Positions 47,806-57,868 are shown, numbered from the stretch's first letter. The stretch: 64,000 bases of DNA from Paucibacter sp. Y2R2-4 (GCF_025717535.1 NZ_JAJIRO010000005.1:1-64000), one strand, 5' to 3'. A program made the numbers and translations. Notes: generated from the letters alone by a model not told the origin.

Positions 47806-49112
47806 ACCTGAAGACAGGCGAGCGCCGCGTTCTTGCCAGCGCGTACCGCGCCTTCCAAGGTGGCTGGGTAGGGGCCAGCAATATAGTCGCCGGCCGCCCA
47901 TAGGCCCCGGGCAACTTGAATGCCCGGGCGTTGCAGGCCGGGGGTGCAGGCAAAGGTGGCGCGCTTTTCTGCCAGCACCCGGTAAACCTCGGGGGAACAG
48001 CGCCAATTGAATGCTTGCAGGGCTTGCTGAAGCGTCGCAGCGCCTGTTTCCTTCAGGCCCTGTGCCACCCAATCCGACGCGCCGCTGATGACAAAAGCGA
48101 AGAGTCCCGGGGCGTGGCCCAAGGCTCCGAGGTCAAAAGCGAATTGCGCCGGTGCGTCCGGGCCTTCGTTCAGCGCCACCATCGCCGCGGGCAAGGCGCT
48201 GCCTGGCGCGCGCAAGTACACGGTGACGATGGGCTCAAAATGCAGGGCTTGGGCGGCTTGTGCCCATGCGGGCGCCCAGGGCTCGGCCAGCTTGGCGGCT
48301 TGCAAGGACGTGCAGGCCAAGACCACTTGGTCGAAGCACTGAGTTTCTCCCTGCGGCGCGCCCGAGATCTCAAGATGCCAAGCGTCAGCCGCTTGCTTCA
48401 AGGTGTGGACTCGGGTGCCGAGAAAGATCTGTGTGCCGCGCACGCGCAGCCATTGCTGTGCCGGCTCCGCCAATAGCTCGCTCAAGTCGCGCCGAGGCAA
48501 TAAGAGATCCGCGCTTCCTCGGCCGCTGAACAAAGCATCGTGCAAAACGCGCAGGAAAACCTCAGCGCTGGCTTGGCTGGAGGGTGTGTTCAGGGCGGCC
48601 ACGCACAGAGGATCCATCAGCTCTTGGCGAACGATGCTGGGCAGACCCGCGCACAGCTGGGCCACGCTCAACTCGGGCTTGCAGCGAAAGCCCTGCAACA
48701 GCCACACAGTGGCGCGCGCCAGCAGTTGCAAGCGAGCAGACAGATGCCAGGTCTTGTAGCTCAAGATGCCTCGCACAAAACTGAGCAAGGGCGGGCCAGG
48801 CGGCAGACTCAAGCCTTCATGGTCGGGATAGCGCAAGCGCAAAGGCTGGCGCAACAAGCTCTGCTCGAGATTGACGCCCAGCTTGCGCATCAGCCCCAGG
48901 CTTTCGGTGTAGGCGCCGATCAGGATGTGCTGGCCATTGTCCAGGCGGTATTCGCCTGGCCCTTCTTGAAGGCTGCGGGCCCGTCCGCCCAGCTGCTGGG
49001 CCATCTCGAAGACCGTGACCTGATGGCCCGCTTCGCAGAGATTAACTGCCGCAGCCAAGCCGGCCCAACCGCCGCCGATGACCGCAATTCGCTGCTTGCT
49101 TGCTGGGCTCAA
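47802..49112 (-). CDS. hpnE: Hydroxysqualene dehydroxylase (HpnE)
   Basis: FAD enzyme that reduces hydroxysqualene to squalene. The 436-residue amine-oxidase-like protein has the FAD motif GGGWAGLAAAVNLCEAGHQVTVFE near the N-terminus and RLDNGQHILIGAYTESLGLMRKLG, typical of HpnE, shortly after. It is last in the hpnC-hpnD-hpnE series, overlapping hpnD by four bases. The final residues overlap the convergent TIGR03790 gene by four bases. Confidence 0.92.
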   Translation of the reverse strand: MSPASKQRIAVIGGGWAGLAAAVNLCEAGHQVTVFEMAQQLGGRARSLQEGPGEYRLDNGQHILIGAYTESLGLMRKLGVNLEQSLLRQPLRLRYPDHEGLSLPPGPPLLSFVRGILSYKTWHLSARLQLLARATVWLLQGFRCKPELSVAQLCAGLPSIVRQELMDPLCVAALNTPSSQASAEVFLRVLHDALFSGRGSADLLLPRRDLSELLAEPAQQWLRVRGTQIFLGTRVHTLKQAADAWHLEISGAPQGETQCFDQVVLACTSLQAAKLAEPWAPAWAQAAQALHFEPIVTVYLRAPGSALPAAMVALNEGPDAPAQFAFDLGALGHAPGLFAFVISGASDWVAQGLKETGAATLQQALQAFNWRCSPEVYRVLAEKRATFACTPGLQRPGIQVARGLWAAGDYIAGPYPATLEGAVRAGKNAALACLQV

Positions 49113-49957
49113 CGCCCGGCCCAGTTGGTGCGCATGGCGATCCAGAGTTTGCGCACAGGCGTCAGGGCAATGCGCTGTTCCAGGACGCGAAAGCCTTCCG
49201 CTTCGATTTCTCGCAAGAGGGCACGGTAGATATTGGCCATCATCAGACCGGGCTTCTGGGCTGCGCGGTCAACCTCTGGCAATAGGGCAAAGGCCTCGTC
49301 GTACAGACGATGCGCGCGCTCGGCCTGGAACTTCATCAAGGCCGTGAAGCGTTCGCTATAGCCCCAGGGGCTTTGTCTGCGCAGAATTTCATGGGCTTTG
49401 ACATCGAACTGTTGCAGCTCAGAGATCGGCAGGTAAATGCGACCACGCCGTGCGTCATCGCCCACGTCGCGGATGATATTGGTCAGCTGCATCGCTTGTC
49501 CCAGCTTGTGGGCGTAGCTGATGGTGTCGGCTTGACTCCGTCCAAAGATGGACGAGGCCACCTCGCCCACCACGCCCGCCACCAGATGGCAGTAGCGCTG
49601 CAGGCCGGGATAGTCGAGGTGGCGGGTCTGCTCTAGGTCCATTTGGCAGCCGTCAATCACGGCATGCAAATGCTCGAGTCGAATGTCGTAGAGGGCCACG
49701 TGAGGCATCAAGGCACGCATCACCGGATGTTGCGGCTGGCCCGCAAAAGCCGCGGCGCTCTCTTTGCGCCACCAAGCCAACTTGGTGGAGGCAACGCCCA
49801 GGTCGGCAATTTCGTCCACCACATCGTCAACCTCTCGGCAAAAGGCGTAGAAGGCGGTGATGGCGGCGCGACGCGGCGCCGGCAGGAATAGAAAGGCGTA
49901 ATAAAAGCTCGAGCCACTTTTGGCCGCTTTGTCCTGCACATACTGCTCGGGACTCAC
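49109..49957 (-). CDS. hpnD: Presqualene diphosphate synthase (HpnD)
   Basis: Joins two farnesyl diphosphates to presqualene diphosphate. The 282-residue trans-isoprenyl synthase has Asp-rich motifs FCREVDDVVDE and NIIRDVGDDARRGRIYLP, with GEVASSIFG in the middle. The start is GTG 49957 (VSPEQYVQDK), preceded by GAGGAG five bases upstream and overlapping the hpnC stop (GTGA). The longer open frame to 50134 would overlap hpnC and lacks family similarity. Confidence 0.92.
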   Translation of the reverse strand: MSPEQYVQDKAAKSGSSFYYAFLFLPAPRRAAITAFYAFCREVDDVVDEIADLGVASTKLAWWRKESAAAFAGQPQHPVMRALMPHVALYDIRLEHLHAVIDGCQMDLEQTRHLDYPGLQRYCHLVAGVVGEVASSIFGRSQADTISYAHKLGQAMQLTNIIRDVGDDARRGRIYLPISELQQFDVKAHEILRRQSPWGYSERFTALMKFQAERAHRLYDEAFALLPEVDRAAQKPGLMMANIYRALLREIEAEGFRVLEQRIALTPVRKLWIAMRTNWAGR

Positions 49958-50823
49958 AAACTCTCCTCTGAAATCGGGGCGGCCTTCATTGCCTTCATTG
50001 CTAGGGCTCGCCAGAGCAGGATGGGCGCATCGGTGCCCTGAAGGCGAGGGCGGTGAGTGAGGCTGGCATATTGCATGGCGCGGATTTTCGCAAGAATTCG
50101 CAGGCCCCCTTGAACCACCAGGCGCAATTCCCATCCGGCGCGACCCGGAACTCGGTGCACCAAGGGCGCGCCCTCATGCATCAGGGCCTCGGCCCAGACG
50201 CACAACTGCTGGATCATGGCGCGCGCGGCTGCGCTGTCTTTGCAGGCCAGCATGGCTTCGCGGCTGACCCCAAACTGCAAGAGTTCGGTTTGCGGCGCGT
50301 AAACGCGGCCGGCTGGCCCGTCGCGGCTGAAGTCTTGCCAGAAGTTGATCAGCTGCAAGCTGCTGCAAATAGCGTCCGACTGCTGCAAGGCGAGCGCATC
50401 GTTGACCCCATACAGATGGAGCAGCAAGCGCCCGACGGGGTTGGCTGAGCGTCGGCAGTAGTCCAGCAACTCGTCTCGATTGGCATAGGAGGTTTTGTGC
50501 AGGTCTTGCTCAAAAGCGTCCAGCAGATCGTGCAGCAGGCTCAAAGGCAATTGATGCGTTCGCAGGACTGCGGCCAGCGGCTGAAAGACCGATGCTGACC
50601 AGCGCGGCGAGGCCGACTTGCCACTCGCAATGGCCGTCAAATCGGCGCGATAGGCTTGTAAATCTTGCAAACGCTGCTCGGCCGTGGCTTCGCCTTCGTC
50701 GGCCAAATCATCGGCCGTTCTTGCAAAGTGATAGATGGCCGCCACGGCGGGGCGCAAGTGCCTCGGGCAAAGCACAGAGGCCACAGGAAAGTTTTCGTAA
50801 TGTTCTATGCTCACGGCCCGCAT
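49954..50823 (-). CDS. hpnC: Hydroxysqualene synthase (HpnC)
   Basis: Converts presqualene diphosphate to hydroxysqualene. The 289-residue squalene/phytoene synthase-fold protein has Asp-rich motifs FARTADDLADEGEA and INFWQDFSRDGPAGRVYAP. ATG 50823 (MRAVSIEHYENFPVASVLCP) is the family start; the open frame continues 95 codons upstream into the efflux promoter region without similarity. With hpnD and hpnE it makes squalene, probably for hopanoids; squalene-hopene cyclase is not in the window. Confidence 0.92.
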   Translation of the reverse strand: MRAVSIEHYENFPVASVLCPRHLRPAVAAIYHFARTADDLADEGEATAEQRLQDLQAYRADLTAIASGKSASPRWSASVFQPLAAVLRTHQLPLSLLHDLLDAFEQDLHKTSYANRDELLDYCRRSANPVGRLLLHLYGVNDALALQQSDAICSSLQLINFWQDFSRDGPAGRVYAPQTELLQFGVSREAMLACKDSAAARAMIQQLCVWAEALMHEGAPLVHRVPGRAGWELRLVVQGGLRILAKIRAMQYASLTHRPRLQGTDAPILLWRALAMKAMKAAPISEESL

Positions 50824-50962
50824 TGTGGGTGCACTTGTGCTCGCCGTTTGGTGGGAGGGCTTCAGTCGAAGAATTTGAGCTTGTTTGGCTTGGTTTTCCG
50901 CCAAGCTGGATTCAGCCGCCGTGCGAAGCTCTGTGAGCCTGCTTGGGCCCTTTGGGCTTGAT

Positions 50963-50991
50963 TTGACACCGTTTGCTGGCTTGCATACATT
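50963..50991 (+). promoter_or_regulatory. Promoter of the RND efflux operon
   Basis: TTGACA (50963-50968), 17-bp spacer, TACATT (50986-50991): a strong sigma-70 type promoter pointing to the adaptor gene at 51100. Confidence 0.75.
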
Positions 50992-51011
50992 ACTGACCAA
51001 TCGGTCAGTAA
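50990..51011. promoter_or_regulatory. TetR-type operator overlapping the RND promoter
   Basis: Perfect inverted repeat TTACTGACC-AATC-GGTCAGTAA (9-4-9), starting in the -10 box and covering the transcription start. This form is typical of TetR/AcrR repressor sites in efflux promoters. No TetR gene lies next to it in the window. Confidence 0.8.
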
Positions 51012-51099
51012 CGAGCTGGGCGACGATAGGCCGTGGCCGCTCGGCAAGAGCGAGAAGTGGTTTCGGCTGTCGATGGCATTGATATTTCCAAGGTTTCTC

Positions 51100-52227
51100 A
51101 TGCATCAAAACCTATCCCGAGCCCTTGTGCTGGCGCCCGTTTTGGCCCTGCTCGCGGCTTGCGGTCGCCAGGAAGCGGCGCCCGAACCTGAGCGCGCGGT
51201 CCGAACCTTGGTCCTGAAGGCCGAATCGGCCGGGATGAGCCATGAGTACGCTGCCGAAGTTCGTGCGCGGACCGAGTCGCGCCTGTCCTTCCGGGTCGGC
51301 GGCAAGATCTTGACTCGCAAAGTGAATGTGGGCGACTCGGTCAAGCCCGGCCAAGTGCTCGCTCAGTTGGACCCCCAGGACTTGATGCTGTCACAAGAAG
51401 CAGCCCGTGCGGGTGTATTGGCCGCACGCACCACACGTGATCAGTTGGGCGCTGAGTTCAAGCGTTTCATTGAGTTGCGAGAGCAGGGCTTCATCAGCGC
51501 TGCGGAATTGGAGCGTCGCGAGAGTGCATTCAAGACCGCCCAAGCGCAACTGGAACAAATGAAAGCGCAGGCCAGTGCGCAAACCAATCAAGCCGGCTAC
51601 GCCCAATTGGTGGCTGATGCAGCTGGCGTGGTCACCGGCGTGGAAGCCGAGCCTGGCATGGTCGTGGCCGCCGGTACGCCAGTTGTGCGCGTCGCCCAAG
51701 ACGGCCCGCGCGATGTGGTGTTCTCTGTGCCGGAAGATCAGTTATCTGCAGTTCAAAGCTATGCAGCCAAGCCGGGTGCGCTGACGGCACGACTTTGGGG
51801 TGCCGACAAGAGTGCAGCGCAGCCGGTGAGTCTGCGTGAAGTGCCGGCGGCGGCGGACCCAATCACCCGCACTTTCTTGCTCAAGGCCGATGCCGGCCAC
51901 TTGCAAGCCAAGCTGGGGCAGACGGCCACGGTCACGATTGAAGCGCCTCGCCAGAAGCAAGCGATCAAACTGCCCCTGGCGGCTATTCTGCAGCAGCAGG
52001 GCCAAAGCACGGTGTGGGTCTTGGATCCCGCGCAAATGATGCTGAAGTCGCAAGTGGTGCAAGTCGGTGGTGCCGATGGCAATGAAGTCCTGATTGCCGG
52101 TGGCTTGAACCCCGGCCAGGAAGTGGTGGTTGCGGGTGTTCATGTGCTCAAGGTGGGGCAACGTGTGAAGCGTTACCAAGAGGGCTCAGCGGCAGCCGCC
52201 CCCTCGGCTTCTGCGGCGAAGCACTGA
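51100..52227 (+). CDS. RND efflux periplasmic adaptor lipoprotein
   Basis: A 375-residue membrane fusion protein. The signal sequence ends at lipobox LLAACG, then come a biotinyl-lipoyl hairpin part (LSFRVGGKILTRKVNVGDSVKPGQVLAQLDPQD), a helical hairpin (LRQQGFISAAELERRESAFKTAQAQLEQMKAQA region) and the beta-barrel and membrane-proximal domains. It connects the pump at 52241 to an outer-membrane channel, which is not encoded here. ATG 51100 was chosen because it starts the signal sequence. Confidence 0.92.
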   Translation: MHQNLSRALVLAPVLALLAACGRQEAAPEPERAVRTLVLKAESAGMSHEYAAEVRARTESRLSFRVGGKILTRKVNVGDSVKPGQVLAQLDPQDLMLSQEAARAGVLAARTTRDQLGAEFKRFIELREQGFISAAELERRESAFKTAQAQLEQMKAQASAQTNQAGYAQLVADAAGVVTGVEAEPGMVVAAGTPVVRVAQDGPRDVVFSVPEDQLSAVQSYAAKPGALTARLWGADKSAAQPVSLREVPAAADPITRTFLLKADAGHLQAKLGQTATVTIEAPRQKQAIKLPLAAILQQQGQSTVWVLDPAQMMLKSQVVQVGGADGNEVLIAGGLNPGQEVVVAGVHVLKVGQRVKRYQEGSAAAAPSASAAKH

Positions 52228-52240
52228 GCGCGGGACGAGC

Positions 52241-55200
52241 ATGAGCATCAATCAAGACAAGGCCCATGGCGGCAGTCGATTCAATGTATCGCGCTGGGCC
52301 CTGGAGCATCCAGCGCTGACGCGCTACTTGATGGTCGTCCTGATGTTGATGGGCTTCGCCGCCTATTTTCAGCTGGGGCAGGATGAAGACCCGCCGTTCA
52401 CATTTCGGGTCATGGTGGTGCAGGCATTTTGGCCTGGCGCCACGGCTCAGCAGATGGCCGAGCAGGTGACCGACAAGATCGAGAAGACCCTGCAAGAAGT
52501 GCCGCTGGGCGACAAGATCCTGAGCAGTACCAAGCCAGGAGAGTCACTGACGGTGTTTCAACTGAAGGACAACTCTGCGGCCAAGGATGTGCCCGAGGTT
52601 TGGTATCAAGTCCGCAAGCGCCTGGGCGATATGCGGGGCACGCTGCCGCAAGGTGTGTACGGCCCAGTCTTCAATGACGAGTTCGGCGATGTGTACGGCT
52701 CGATCTTTGCTTTGTCTGCAGATGGTTTCTCACCTGAGGAGTTGCGAGAGTATTCCGTTCGCGTGCGCTCGCAGCTGCTGAAAGTGCCTGACGTCAGCAA
52801 GGTCGAAACCTTCGGCGCACAGCCCGAGAAAGTGTTCATCGAGATCTCGCAAAAGCGCCTTGCCTCCCTCGGTCTGGATTTCAATCAGGTGATCAATCAA
52901 TTGGGTGCGCAGAATGCGGTGGAGGGCGGCGGTGTGCTCAACGCCGGTTCTGGCAATCTGCAAATCCGAATTGGCGGTCAGTTCAATTCGGTGCAGGCTT
53001 TGCAGGACTTTGCGATCCGCGCCATCAATCCCACAACCGGGCAAGCCAGCAATTTGCGCCTGTCCGATATTGCTGAGATTCGTCGCGGCTATGTGGATCC
53101 GCCGGCGGTGATGGTCCGCCACCAGGGCAAGGATGTCATCGCTCTAGGGGTCGCGATGGGCAAGGGCGGCGACATTGTCGCTATGGGCAAGGCCTTGCAA
53201 GTCGCGGCAGCGAATATTCGCAAGACATTGCCCGCTGGCATTGAATTGACTCAAGTCCAAGACCAGCCAAAGGCGGTGACTCGTTCGGTCAATGAGTTTG
53301 TGCAGGTGCTGATTGAAGCGGTGGTGATCGTGCTGCTGGTTAGCTTTATTTCTCTGGGGCTGCACACCCGACCCTTGCGTATCGATATCTGGCCCGGTCT
53401 GGTCGTGGGCATCACGATTCCCTTGGTCTTGGCCATTACCTTCACCACCATGTTCTATTGGGGTGTCGGTCTCCATAAGATTTCATTGGGTTCTTTGATC
53501 ATCGCCTTAGGCTTGCTGGTCGACGACGCCATCATTGCTGTGGAGATGATGGTTCGAAAGCTGGAGGAGGGCAGCGACAAAATGCATGCGGCCACCTATG
53601 CCTATGAGGCGACGGCCATGCCCATGCTGACTGGGACCTTGATTACGGCAGTAGGTTTCTTGCCTATTGGTTTGGCCAAGTCCGTGACGGGTGAATACAC
53701 CTTTGCCATCTTCGCGGTGACTGCTGCTGCCTTGATGATTTCTTGGGTGGCGTCGGTTTACTTCGTCCCTTATTTGGGTTCCTTGCTGTTGCGGACAAGG
53801 TCGAGCGCCGATGGACATGCTCATGAGTTGTTTGACACCCCGTTCTACAACCGCTTCAGGGCGCTTGTTCGCTGGTGCGTCACTTATCGCTGGCTGACGA
53901 TCGGTTTGACCGTGTTGGTGTTCGGCATAGGTTTGTTTGGCATGACGCGGGTGCAGCAACAGTTTTTCCCAGACTCCAGTCGTCCAGAGATCCTGGTAGA
54001 TATGACGCTTCCTGAAGGCTCCACCATCCAGCAGAGCCGAGTCATTGCGGAGCGCTTTGAGGCCAGCATGCTGAAAGAGGCCGGCGTATCAACGGTCAGC
54101 ACTTGGATTGGCTCAGGCGTGCCGCGCTTCTACCTGCCGATGGACGTGGTTTTCCCAGACCCCGCAGTCAGCCAAGCCATTGTTTTGCCCAAGGGGCTGG
54201 AGGAGCGTGAGGCCTTGCGTAAGCGATTGCCGGCTCTGTTGGCCGAACAGTTCCCCGAAGTGCGGGCGCGTGTCAAGTTGCTGCCGAATGGCCCGCCGGT
54301 GGCCTATCCGGTGCAGTTCCGTGTCTCGGGCGAAAAGGTCGAGGAGGTACGTCGCTGGGCCGATCAAGCCTTGGAGATTTTGCGTGCCAATCCAAATATG
54401 CGTGGGGTCAATGACAACTGGAGGGAGCCCATCAAGGTCCTCAAGCTTGATATCGATCAAGACAAAGCGCGGGCCTTGGGAGTGACCAGTCAAAGCTTGG
54501 CGCAGGCCTCGCGGACCATGTTGTCGGGTGTGACGATCGGCCAGTATCGCGAGGGTGACAAGTTGGTGGATATCGTGTTGCGCCCGCCACTTGAAGAACG
54601 CAATGCCATCACAGATATCGGCAATGCCTATGTGACGACGGCGACCGGGCGATCGGTGCCTCTGACCCAGGTCGCGAAGGTCGGCTTTGAATGGGAGCCC
54701 GGGGTACTGGCCCGGCATGGTCGCAGCTATGCCGTCACCGTGCAGGGTGATGTGACCGAGGGCATGCAAGGGGCGACGGTCAGTGCTCAGCTATGGCCGC
54801 AATTGCAGGCCTTGAAAGCCAAAATGCCGCCGGGCTATGACATTTCGGTGGCCGGCGCTGTTGAAGAAAGCAGCAAGGGGCAGGGCTCAATCGCTGCAGG
54901 CGTGCCGGTCATGCTGTTCATCACCTTTACCCTGTTGATGCTTCAACTGCAGAGCTTCTCTCGCTCGATGTTGGTCTTTTTGACGGGGCCTTTGGGCATT
55001 GCTGGAGTTTCGGCAGCGCTGCTTTTATTCAACAAGCCCTTTGGTTTTGTTGCCCTGCTCGGTGTGATCGCCCTGATGGGCATGATCATGCGCAACTCGG
55101 TGATCTTGATTGACCAGATCGAGCAGGACCGCGCGCTGGGCGTGCCGGCATGGTCTGCCATCGTGGAGTCGGCAGTTCGGCGCTTCCGGCCGATTGTGTT

Positions 55201-55381
55201 GACTGCAGCAGCTGCGGTGCTGGCGATGGTGCCCCTGTCGCGCAGCGTCTTTTGGGGGCCAATGGCGGTGGCCATCATGGGTGGCTTGATCGTGGCCACT
55301 GCCTTGACCTTGCTGGCCTTGCCGGCCATGTATGCGGCTTGGTTTCGGGTGCAGCGCCCGCAGGCTGCATCGCGGTTTTGA
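52241..55381 (+). CDS. RND efflux pump permease (AcrB/HAE1-like)
   Basis: A 1046-residue inner-membrane proton-driven pump with twelve membrane helices and two large periplasmic domains. Proton-relay acidic residues lie in LIIALGLLVDDAIIAVEMM in TM4. Family signatures GMIMRNSVILIDQIEQD and FRPIVLTAAAAVLAMVPLSRSVFWGPMAVAIMGGLIVATALTLLALPAMYA lie near the end. It starts 13 bases after the adaptor stop, preceded by a GGGACGAG stretch. Its substrates are unknown; it is not of the CusA type, since the Met residues typical of metal pumps are not evident. Confidence 0.93.
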   Translation: MSINQDKAHGGSRFNVSRWALEHPALTRYLMVVLMLMGFAAYFQLGQDEDPPFTFRVMVVQAFWPGATAQQMAEQVTDKIEKTLQEVPLGDKILSSTKPGESLTVFQLKDNSAAKDVPEVWYQVRKRLGDMRGTLPQGVYGPVFNDEFGDVYGSIFALSADGFSPEELREYSVRVRSQLLKVPDVSKVETFGAQPEKVFIEISQKRLASLGLDFNQVINQLGAQNAVEGGGVLNAGSGNLQIRIGGQFNSVQALQDFAIRAINPTTGQASNLRLSDIAEIRRGYVDPPAVMVRHQGKDVIALGVAMGKGGDIVAMGKALQVAAANIRKTLPAGIELTQVQDQPKAVTRSVNEFVQVLIEAVVIVLLVSFISLGLHTRPLRIDIWPGLVVGITIPLVLAITFTTMFYWGVGLHKISLGSLIIALGLLVDDAIIAVEMMVRKLEEGSDKMHAATYAYEATAMPMLTGTLITAVGFLPIGLAKSVTGEYTFAIFAVTAAALMISWVASVYFVPYLGSLLLRTRSSADGHAHELFDTPFYNRFRALVRWCVTYRWLTIGLTVLVFGIGLFGMTRVQQQFFPDSSRPEILVDMTLPEGSTIQQSRVIAERFEASMLKEAGVSTVSTWIGSGVPRFYLPMDVVFPDPAVSQAIVLPKGLEEREALRKRLPALLAEQFPEVRARVKLLPNGPPVAYPVQFRVSGEKVEEVRRWADQALEILRANPNMRGVNDNWREPIKVLKLDIDQDKARALGVTSQSLAQASRTMLSGVTIGQYREGDKLVDIVLRPPLEERNAITDIGNAYVTTATGRSVPLTQVAKVGFEWEPGVLARHGRSYAVTVQGDVTEGMQGATVSAQLWPQLQALKAKMPPGYDISVAGAVEESSKGQGSIAAGVPVMLFITFTLLMLQLQSFSRSMLVFLTGPLGIAGVSAALLLFNKPFGFVALLGVIALMGMIMRNSVILIDQIEQDRALGVPAWSAIVESAVRRFRPIVLTAAAAVLAMVPLSRSVFWGPMAVAIMGGLIVATALTLLALPAMYAAWFRVQRPQAASRF

Positions 55382-55390
55382 TCGATGGAT

Positions 55391-55415
55391 ACTGGCGATA
55401 CCCGGCATCGCCAGT
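55391..55415 (+). terminator. Hairpin after the RND operon
   Basis: Perfect 9-bp inverted repeat ACTGGCGAT / ATCGCCAGT with a seven-base loop, ten bases after the pump stop codon. It lacks a T run, so it may act in mRNA stability rather than intrinsic termination. Confidence 0.5.
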
Positions 55416-55573
55416 GCCATTGAAACGCTGAAAAGTTGGCGATCCGACTCGGGGTTTTCCCCTTGCCGGATTTTCGCTCCGCCAATTGGCTACAATCGAC
55501 GGTTCTCCGAATTACCACTGGTTTGTTGGAGCGGGTTTTTCGAAATCCGGTCCTGCAAACTTGATTCCACTCA

Positions 55574-55660
55574 GCGCGGGTGGCGAAATTGGTAGACGCA
55601 CCAGGTTTAGGTCCTGACGCCTTCACCGGCGTGCCGGTTCGAGTCCGGCCCCGCGCACCA
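55574..55660 (+). tRNA. tRNA-Leu (anticodon UAG)
   Basis: An 87-nt class II tRNA with acceptor GCGCGGG / CCCGCGC and encoded CCA. The anticodon stem-loop is CCAGG-TTTAGGT-CCTGA, giving UAG. A long variable arm and T-arm with GGTTCGAGTCC are present. A -10 box TACAAT lies at 55491-55496. It sits 23 bases before tig and may share its transcript. Confidence 0.97.
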
Positions 55661-55683
55661 GATAACTTTGTACTGAGTCAAAA

Positions 55684-56997
55684 ATGGCTGTCACCGTCGA
55701 AACCCTCGAAAAGCTCGAACGCCGCATCACGCTCACGCTGGCGGCCGCTGACATCAACAGCGAAGTCGAAACCCGTCTCAAGAAGTTGGCCCGTACGGTC
55801 AAGGCCGACGGCTTCCGCCCCGGCAAGGTGCCGATGAGCGTGGTCACCCAGCGTTATGGCTACTCCGTCCAGTACGAAGTCATGAACGACAAGCTGGGTG
55901 AGGCCTTCTCTGTCGCCGCCAACGAAGCGCAATTGCGTGTGGCTGGCGCTCCGAAGATCGCTCAAAAGGACGAGTCGCCCGAAGGCCAAATGGCTTTTGA
56001 CGCGACCTTCGAGGTCTATCCTGAAGTCAAGATTGGCGACCTGTCGGCCGCTGATGTTGAGAAGGTGGGCAGCGACGTCACCGAAGAAGCCATCGACAAG
56101 ACTGTCGACATCCTGCGCAAGCAGCGTCGCAGCTTCGCTCAGCGCGCAGCGACTGAAGTGGCTGCCGATGGCGACCGCGTCACCATCGACTTCGAAGGCA
56201 AGTTGGACGGCGAGCCCTTCCAAGGCGGCAAGGCCGACGGCTTCCAATTCATCATTGGCGAAGGCCAGATGCTGGAAGCTTTCGAAAAGGCTGTGCGCGG
56301 CATGAAGGCCGGCGACTCCAAGACTTTCCCCTTGGCATTCCCTGAGGACTACCACGGCAAAGATGTGGCCGGCAAGGAAGCCGACTTCCTGGTGACCTTG
56401 AAGAAGATCGAAGCTCAGCATCTGCCTGAAGTGAATGAGGCTTTTGCCAAGTCGCTGGGCATCGCCGATGCCAGCATCGAAGCTTTGCGCGCCGACATCA
56501 AGAAGAACCTCGAGCGCGAAGTGAAGTTCCGCGTGCTGGCTCGCAACAAGGGCGCCGTGATGGACGCGCTGGTGGCTGCTGCTGAACTGGACGTGCCGAA
56601 CGCGCTGGTTGAAGGCGAGTCCGAGCGCATGATCGCTGCCGCTCGTGAAGACCTGAAGAAGCGTGGCGTGAAGGATGCTGACAAGGCTCCGATCCCCGCA
56701 GAAATCTTCAAGCCGCAAGCCGAGCGCCGCGTGCGCCTGGGTCTGGTGGTGGCTGAGTTGGTTCGCTCCAACAATCTGCAAGCCAAGCCTGAGCAATTGC
56801 AAGCGCATATCGAAGAGTTGGCCCAGAGCTACGAAAAGCCCGCTGAAGTGGTGCGTTGGTACCTGAGCGACCGTGCCCGTTTGGCTGAAGTGGAAGCCGT
56901 TGTGGTTGAAAACAACGTCACCGACTTCGTCCTGGCCAAGGCTAAGGTCAGCGAAAAGCAATTGCCGTTTGATGAGTTGATGGCACAAGCCAACTGA
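55684..56997 (+). CDS. tig: Trigger factor (ribosome-associated chaperone)
   Basis: A 437-residue chaperone. The N-terminal ribosome-binding domain carries the signature GFRPGKVP (GxRxGKxP type). A central FKBP-type prolyl isomerase domain ([48 protein letters not shown]) and a C-terminal helical cradle follow. It is first in the tig-clpP-clpX-lon protein quality block. Confidence 0.97.
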   Translation: MAVTVETLEKLERRITLTLAAADINSEVETRLKKLARTVKADGFRPGKVPMSVVTQRYGYSVQYEVMNDKLGEAFSVAANEAQLRVAGAPKIAQKDESPEGQMAFDATFEVYPEVKIGDLSAADVEKVGSDVTEEAIDKTVDILRKQRRSFAQRAATEVAADGDRVTIDFEGKLDGEPFQGGKADGFQFIIGEGQMLEAFEKAVRGMKAGDSKTFPLAFPEDYHGKDVAGKEADFLVTLKKIEAQHLPEVNEAFAKSLGIADASIEALRADIKKNLEREVKFRVLARNKGAVMDALVAAAELDVPNALVEGESERMIAAAREDLKKRGVKDADKAPIPAEIFKPQAERRVRLGLVVAELVRSNNLQAKPEQLQAHIEELAQSYEKPAEVVRWYLSDRARLAEVEAVVVENNVTDFVLAKAKVSEKQLPFDELMAQAN

Positions 56998-57021
56998 TCC
57001 GGCGTTTCGCCGTGAGCCAAG

Positions 57022-57051
57022 GGCGCCGTGCCGCGAGGCCGGCGCCTTTTT
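57022..57051 (+). terminator. Rho-independent terminator of tig
   Basis: Hairpin GGCGCCG / CGGCGCC followed by TTTTT, so tig is transcribed separately from clpP. Confidence 0.88.
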
Positions 57052-57203
57052 CATTTGCGGGCCCTTTTCTTGAGGGCCTCACTTGAGACGACATAATCAG
57101 TCCCCATACCTAGATCTGGGTCGAGCGATCGGAGTCCGTCAAAGGATGCCGTTTGTTCGCCGATGGATTCGCGGGTTAGCGAACAACTTTCAGAGGATTC
57201 TTC

Positions 57204-57812
57204 ATGAGCGCGCTGGAAATCAACAATCTGGGCATGGTGCCCATCGTTATCGAACAGTCGGGCCGCGGCGAGCGGGCCTATGACATTTACAGCCGCTTGC
57301 TGCGCGAGCGCATCATCTTCTTGGTCGGGCCGGTCAACGACGCGGTGGCGAACTTGGTGGTCGCGCAAATGCTGTTCTTGGAGAGCGAGAACCCTGAGAA
57401 GGACATCTACCTCTACATCAACTCGCCTGGCGGAAGCGTGTCTGCGGGCATGTCGATTTACGACACCATGCAGTTCATCAAGCCCCAGGTCTCCACCTTG
57501 TGCATGGGCATGGCGGCCAGCATGGGCGCATTCCTCTTGGCCGCAGGTGAGAAGGGCAAGCGCATCGCACTGCCAAACGCCAAGATCATGATCCATCAAC
57601 CGCTCGGCGGCACGCAGGGCCAGGCAACGGATATCGAGATCCATGCCCGCGAGATTTTGAAGACGCGCGAGCAACTGAATCGCATCTTGGCCGATCGCAC
57701 CGGTCAGAGTCTGGAGAAGATCCAGAACGATACCGAGCGTGACTACTACATGTCCTCCCCAGAGGCGCAAGCCTATGGCCTGATTGACCAGGTCATCGAG
57801 ACGCGTCCTTAA
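57204..57812 (+). CDS. clpP: ATP-dependent Clp protease proteolytic subunit
   Basis: A 202-residue serine peptidase with nucleophile S106 (GMAASMGAF), H131 ([10 protein letters not shown]) and Asp in the [11 protein letters not shown] region. It forms the double-heptamer barrel fed by ClpX. ATG 57204 follows AGAGGA. Confidence 0.97.
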   Translation: MSALEINNLGMVPIVIEQSGRGERAYDIYSRLLRERIIFLVGPVNDAVANLVVAQMLFLESENPEKDIYLYINSPGGSVSAGMSIYDTMQFIKPQVSTLCMGMAASMGAFLLAAGEKGKRIALPNAKIMIHQPLGGTQGQATDIEIHAREILKTREQLNRILADRTGQSLEKIQNDTERDYYMSSPEAQAYGLIDQVIETRP

Positions 57813-57868
57813 GTCAGTTTGATGGGTTTAGCCCTTGGGGCAACCCAGGGCGCCCAACTGAAGGCGGA

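Noticed and set aside
50824-51108. Extension of the hpnC frame by 95 codons upstream
   Set aside because: The extension runs through the efflux promoter and operator and has no similarity to the squalene synthase family; ATG 50823 fits.
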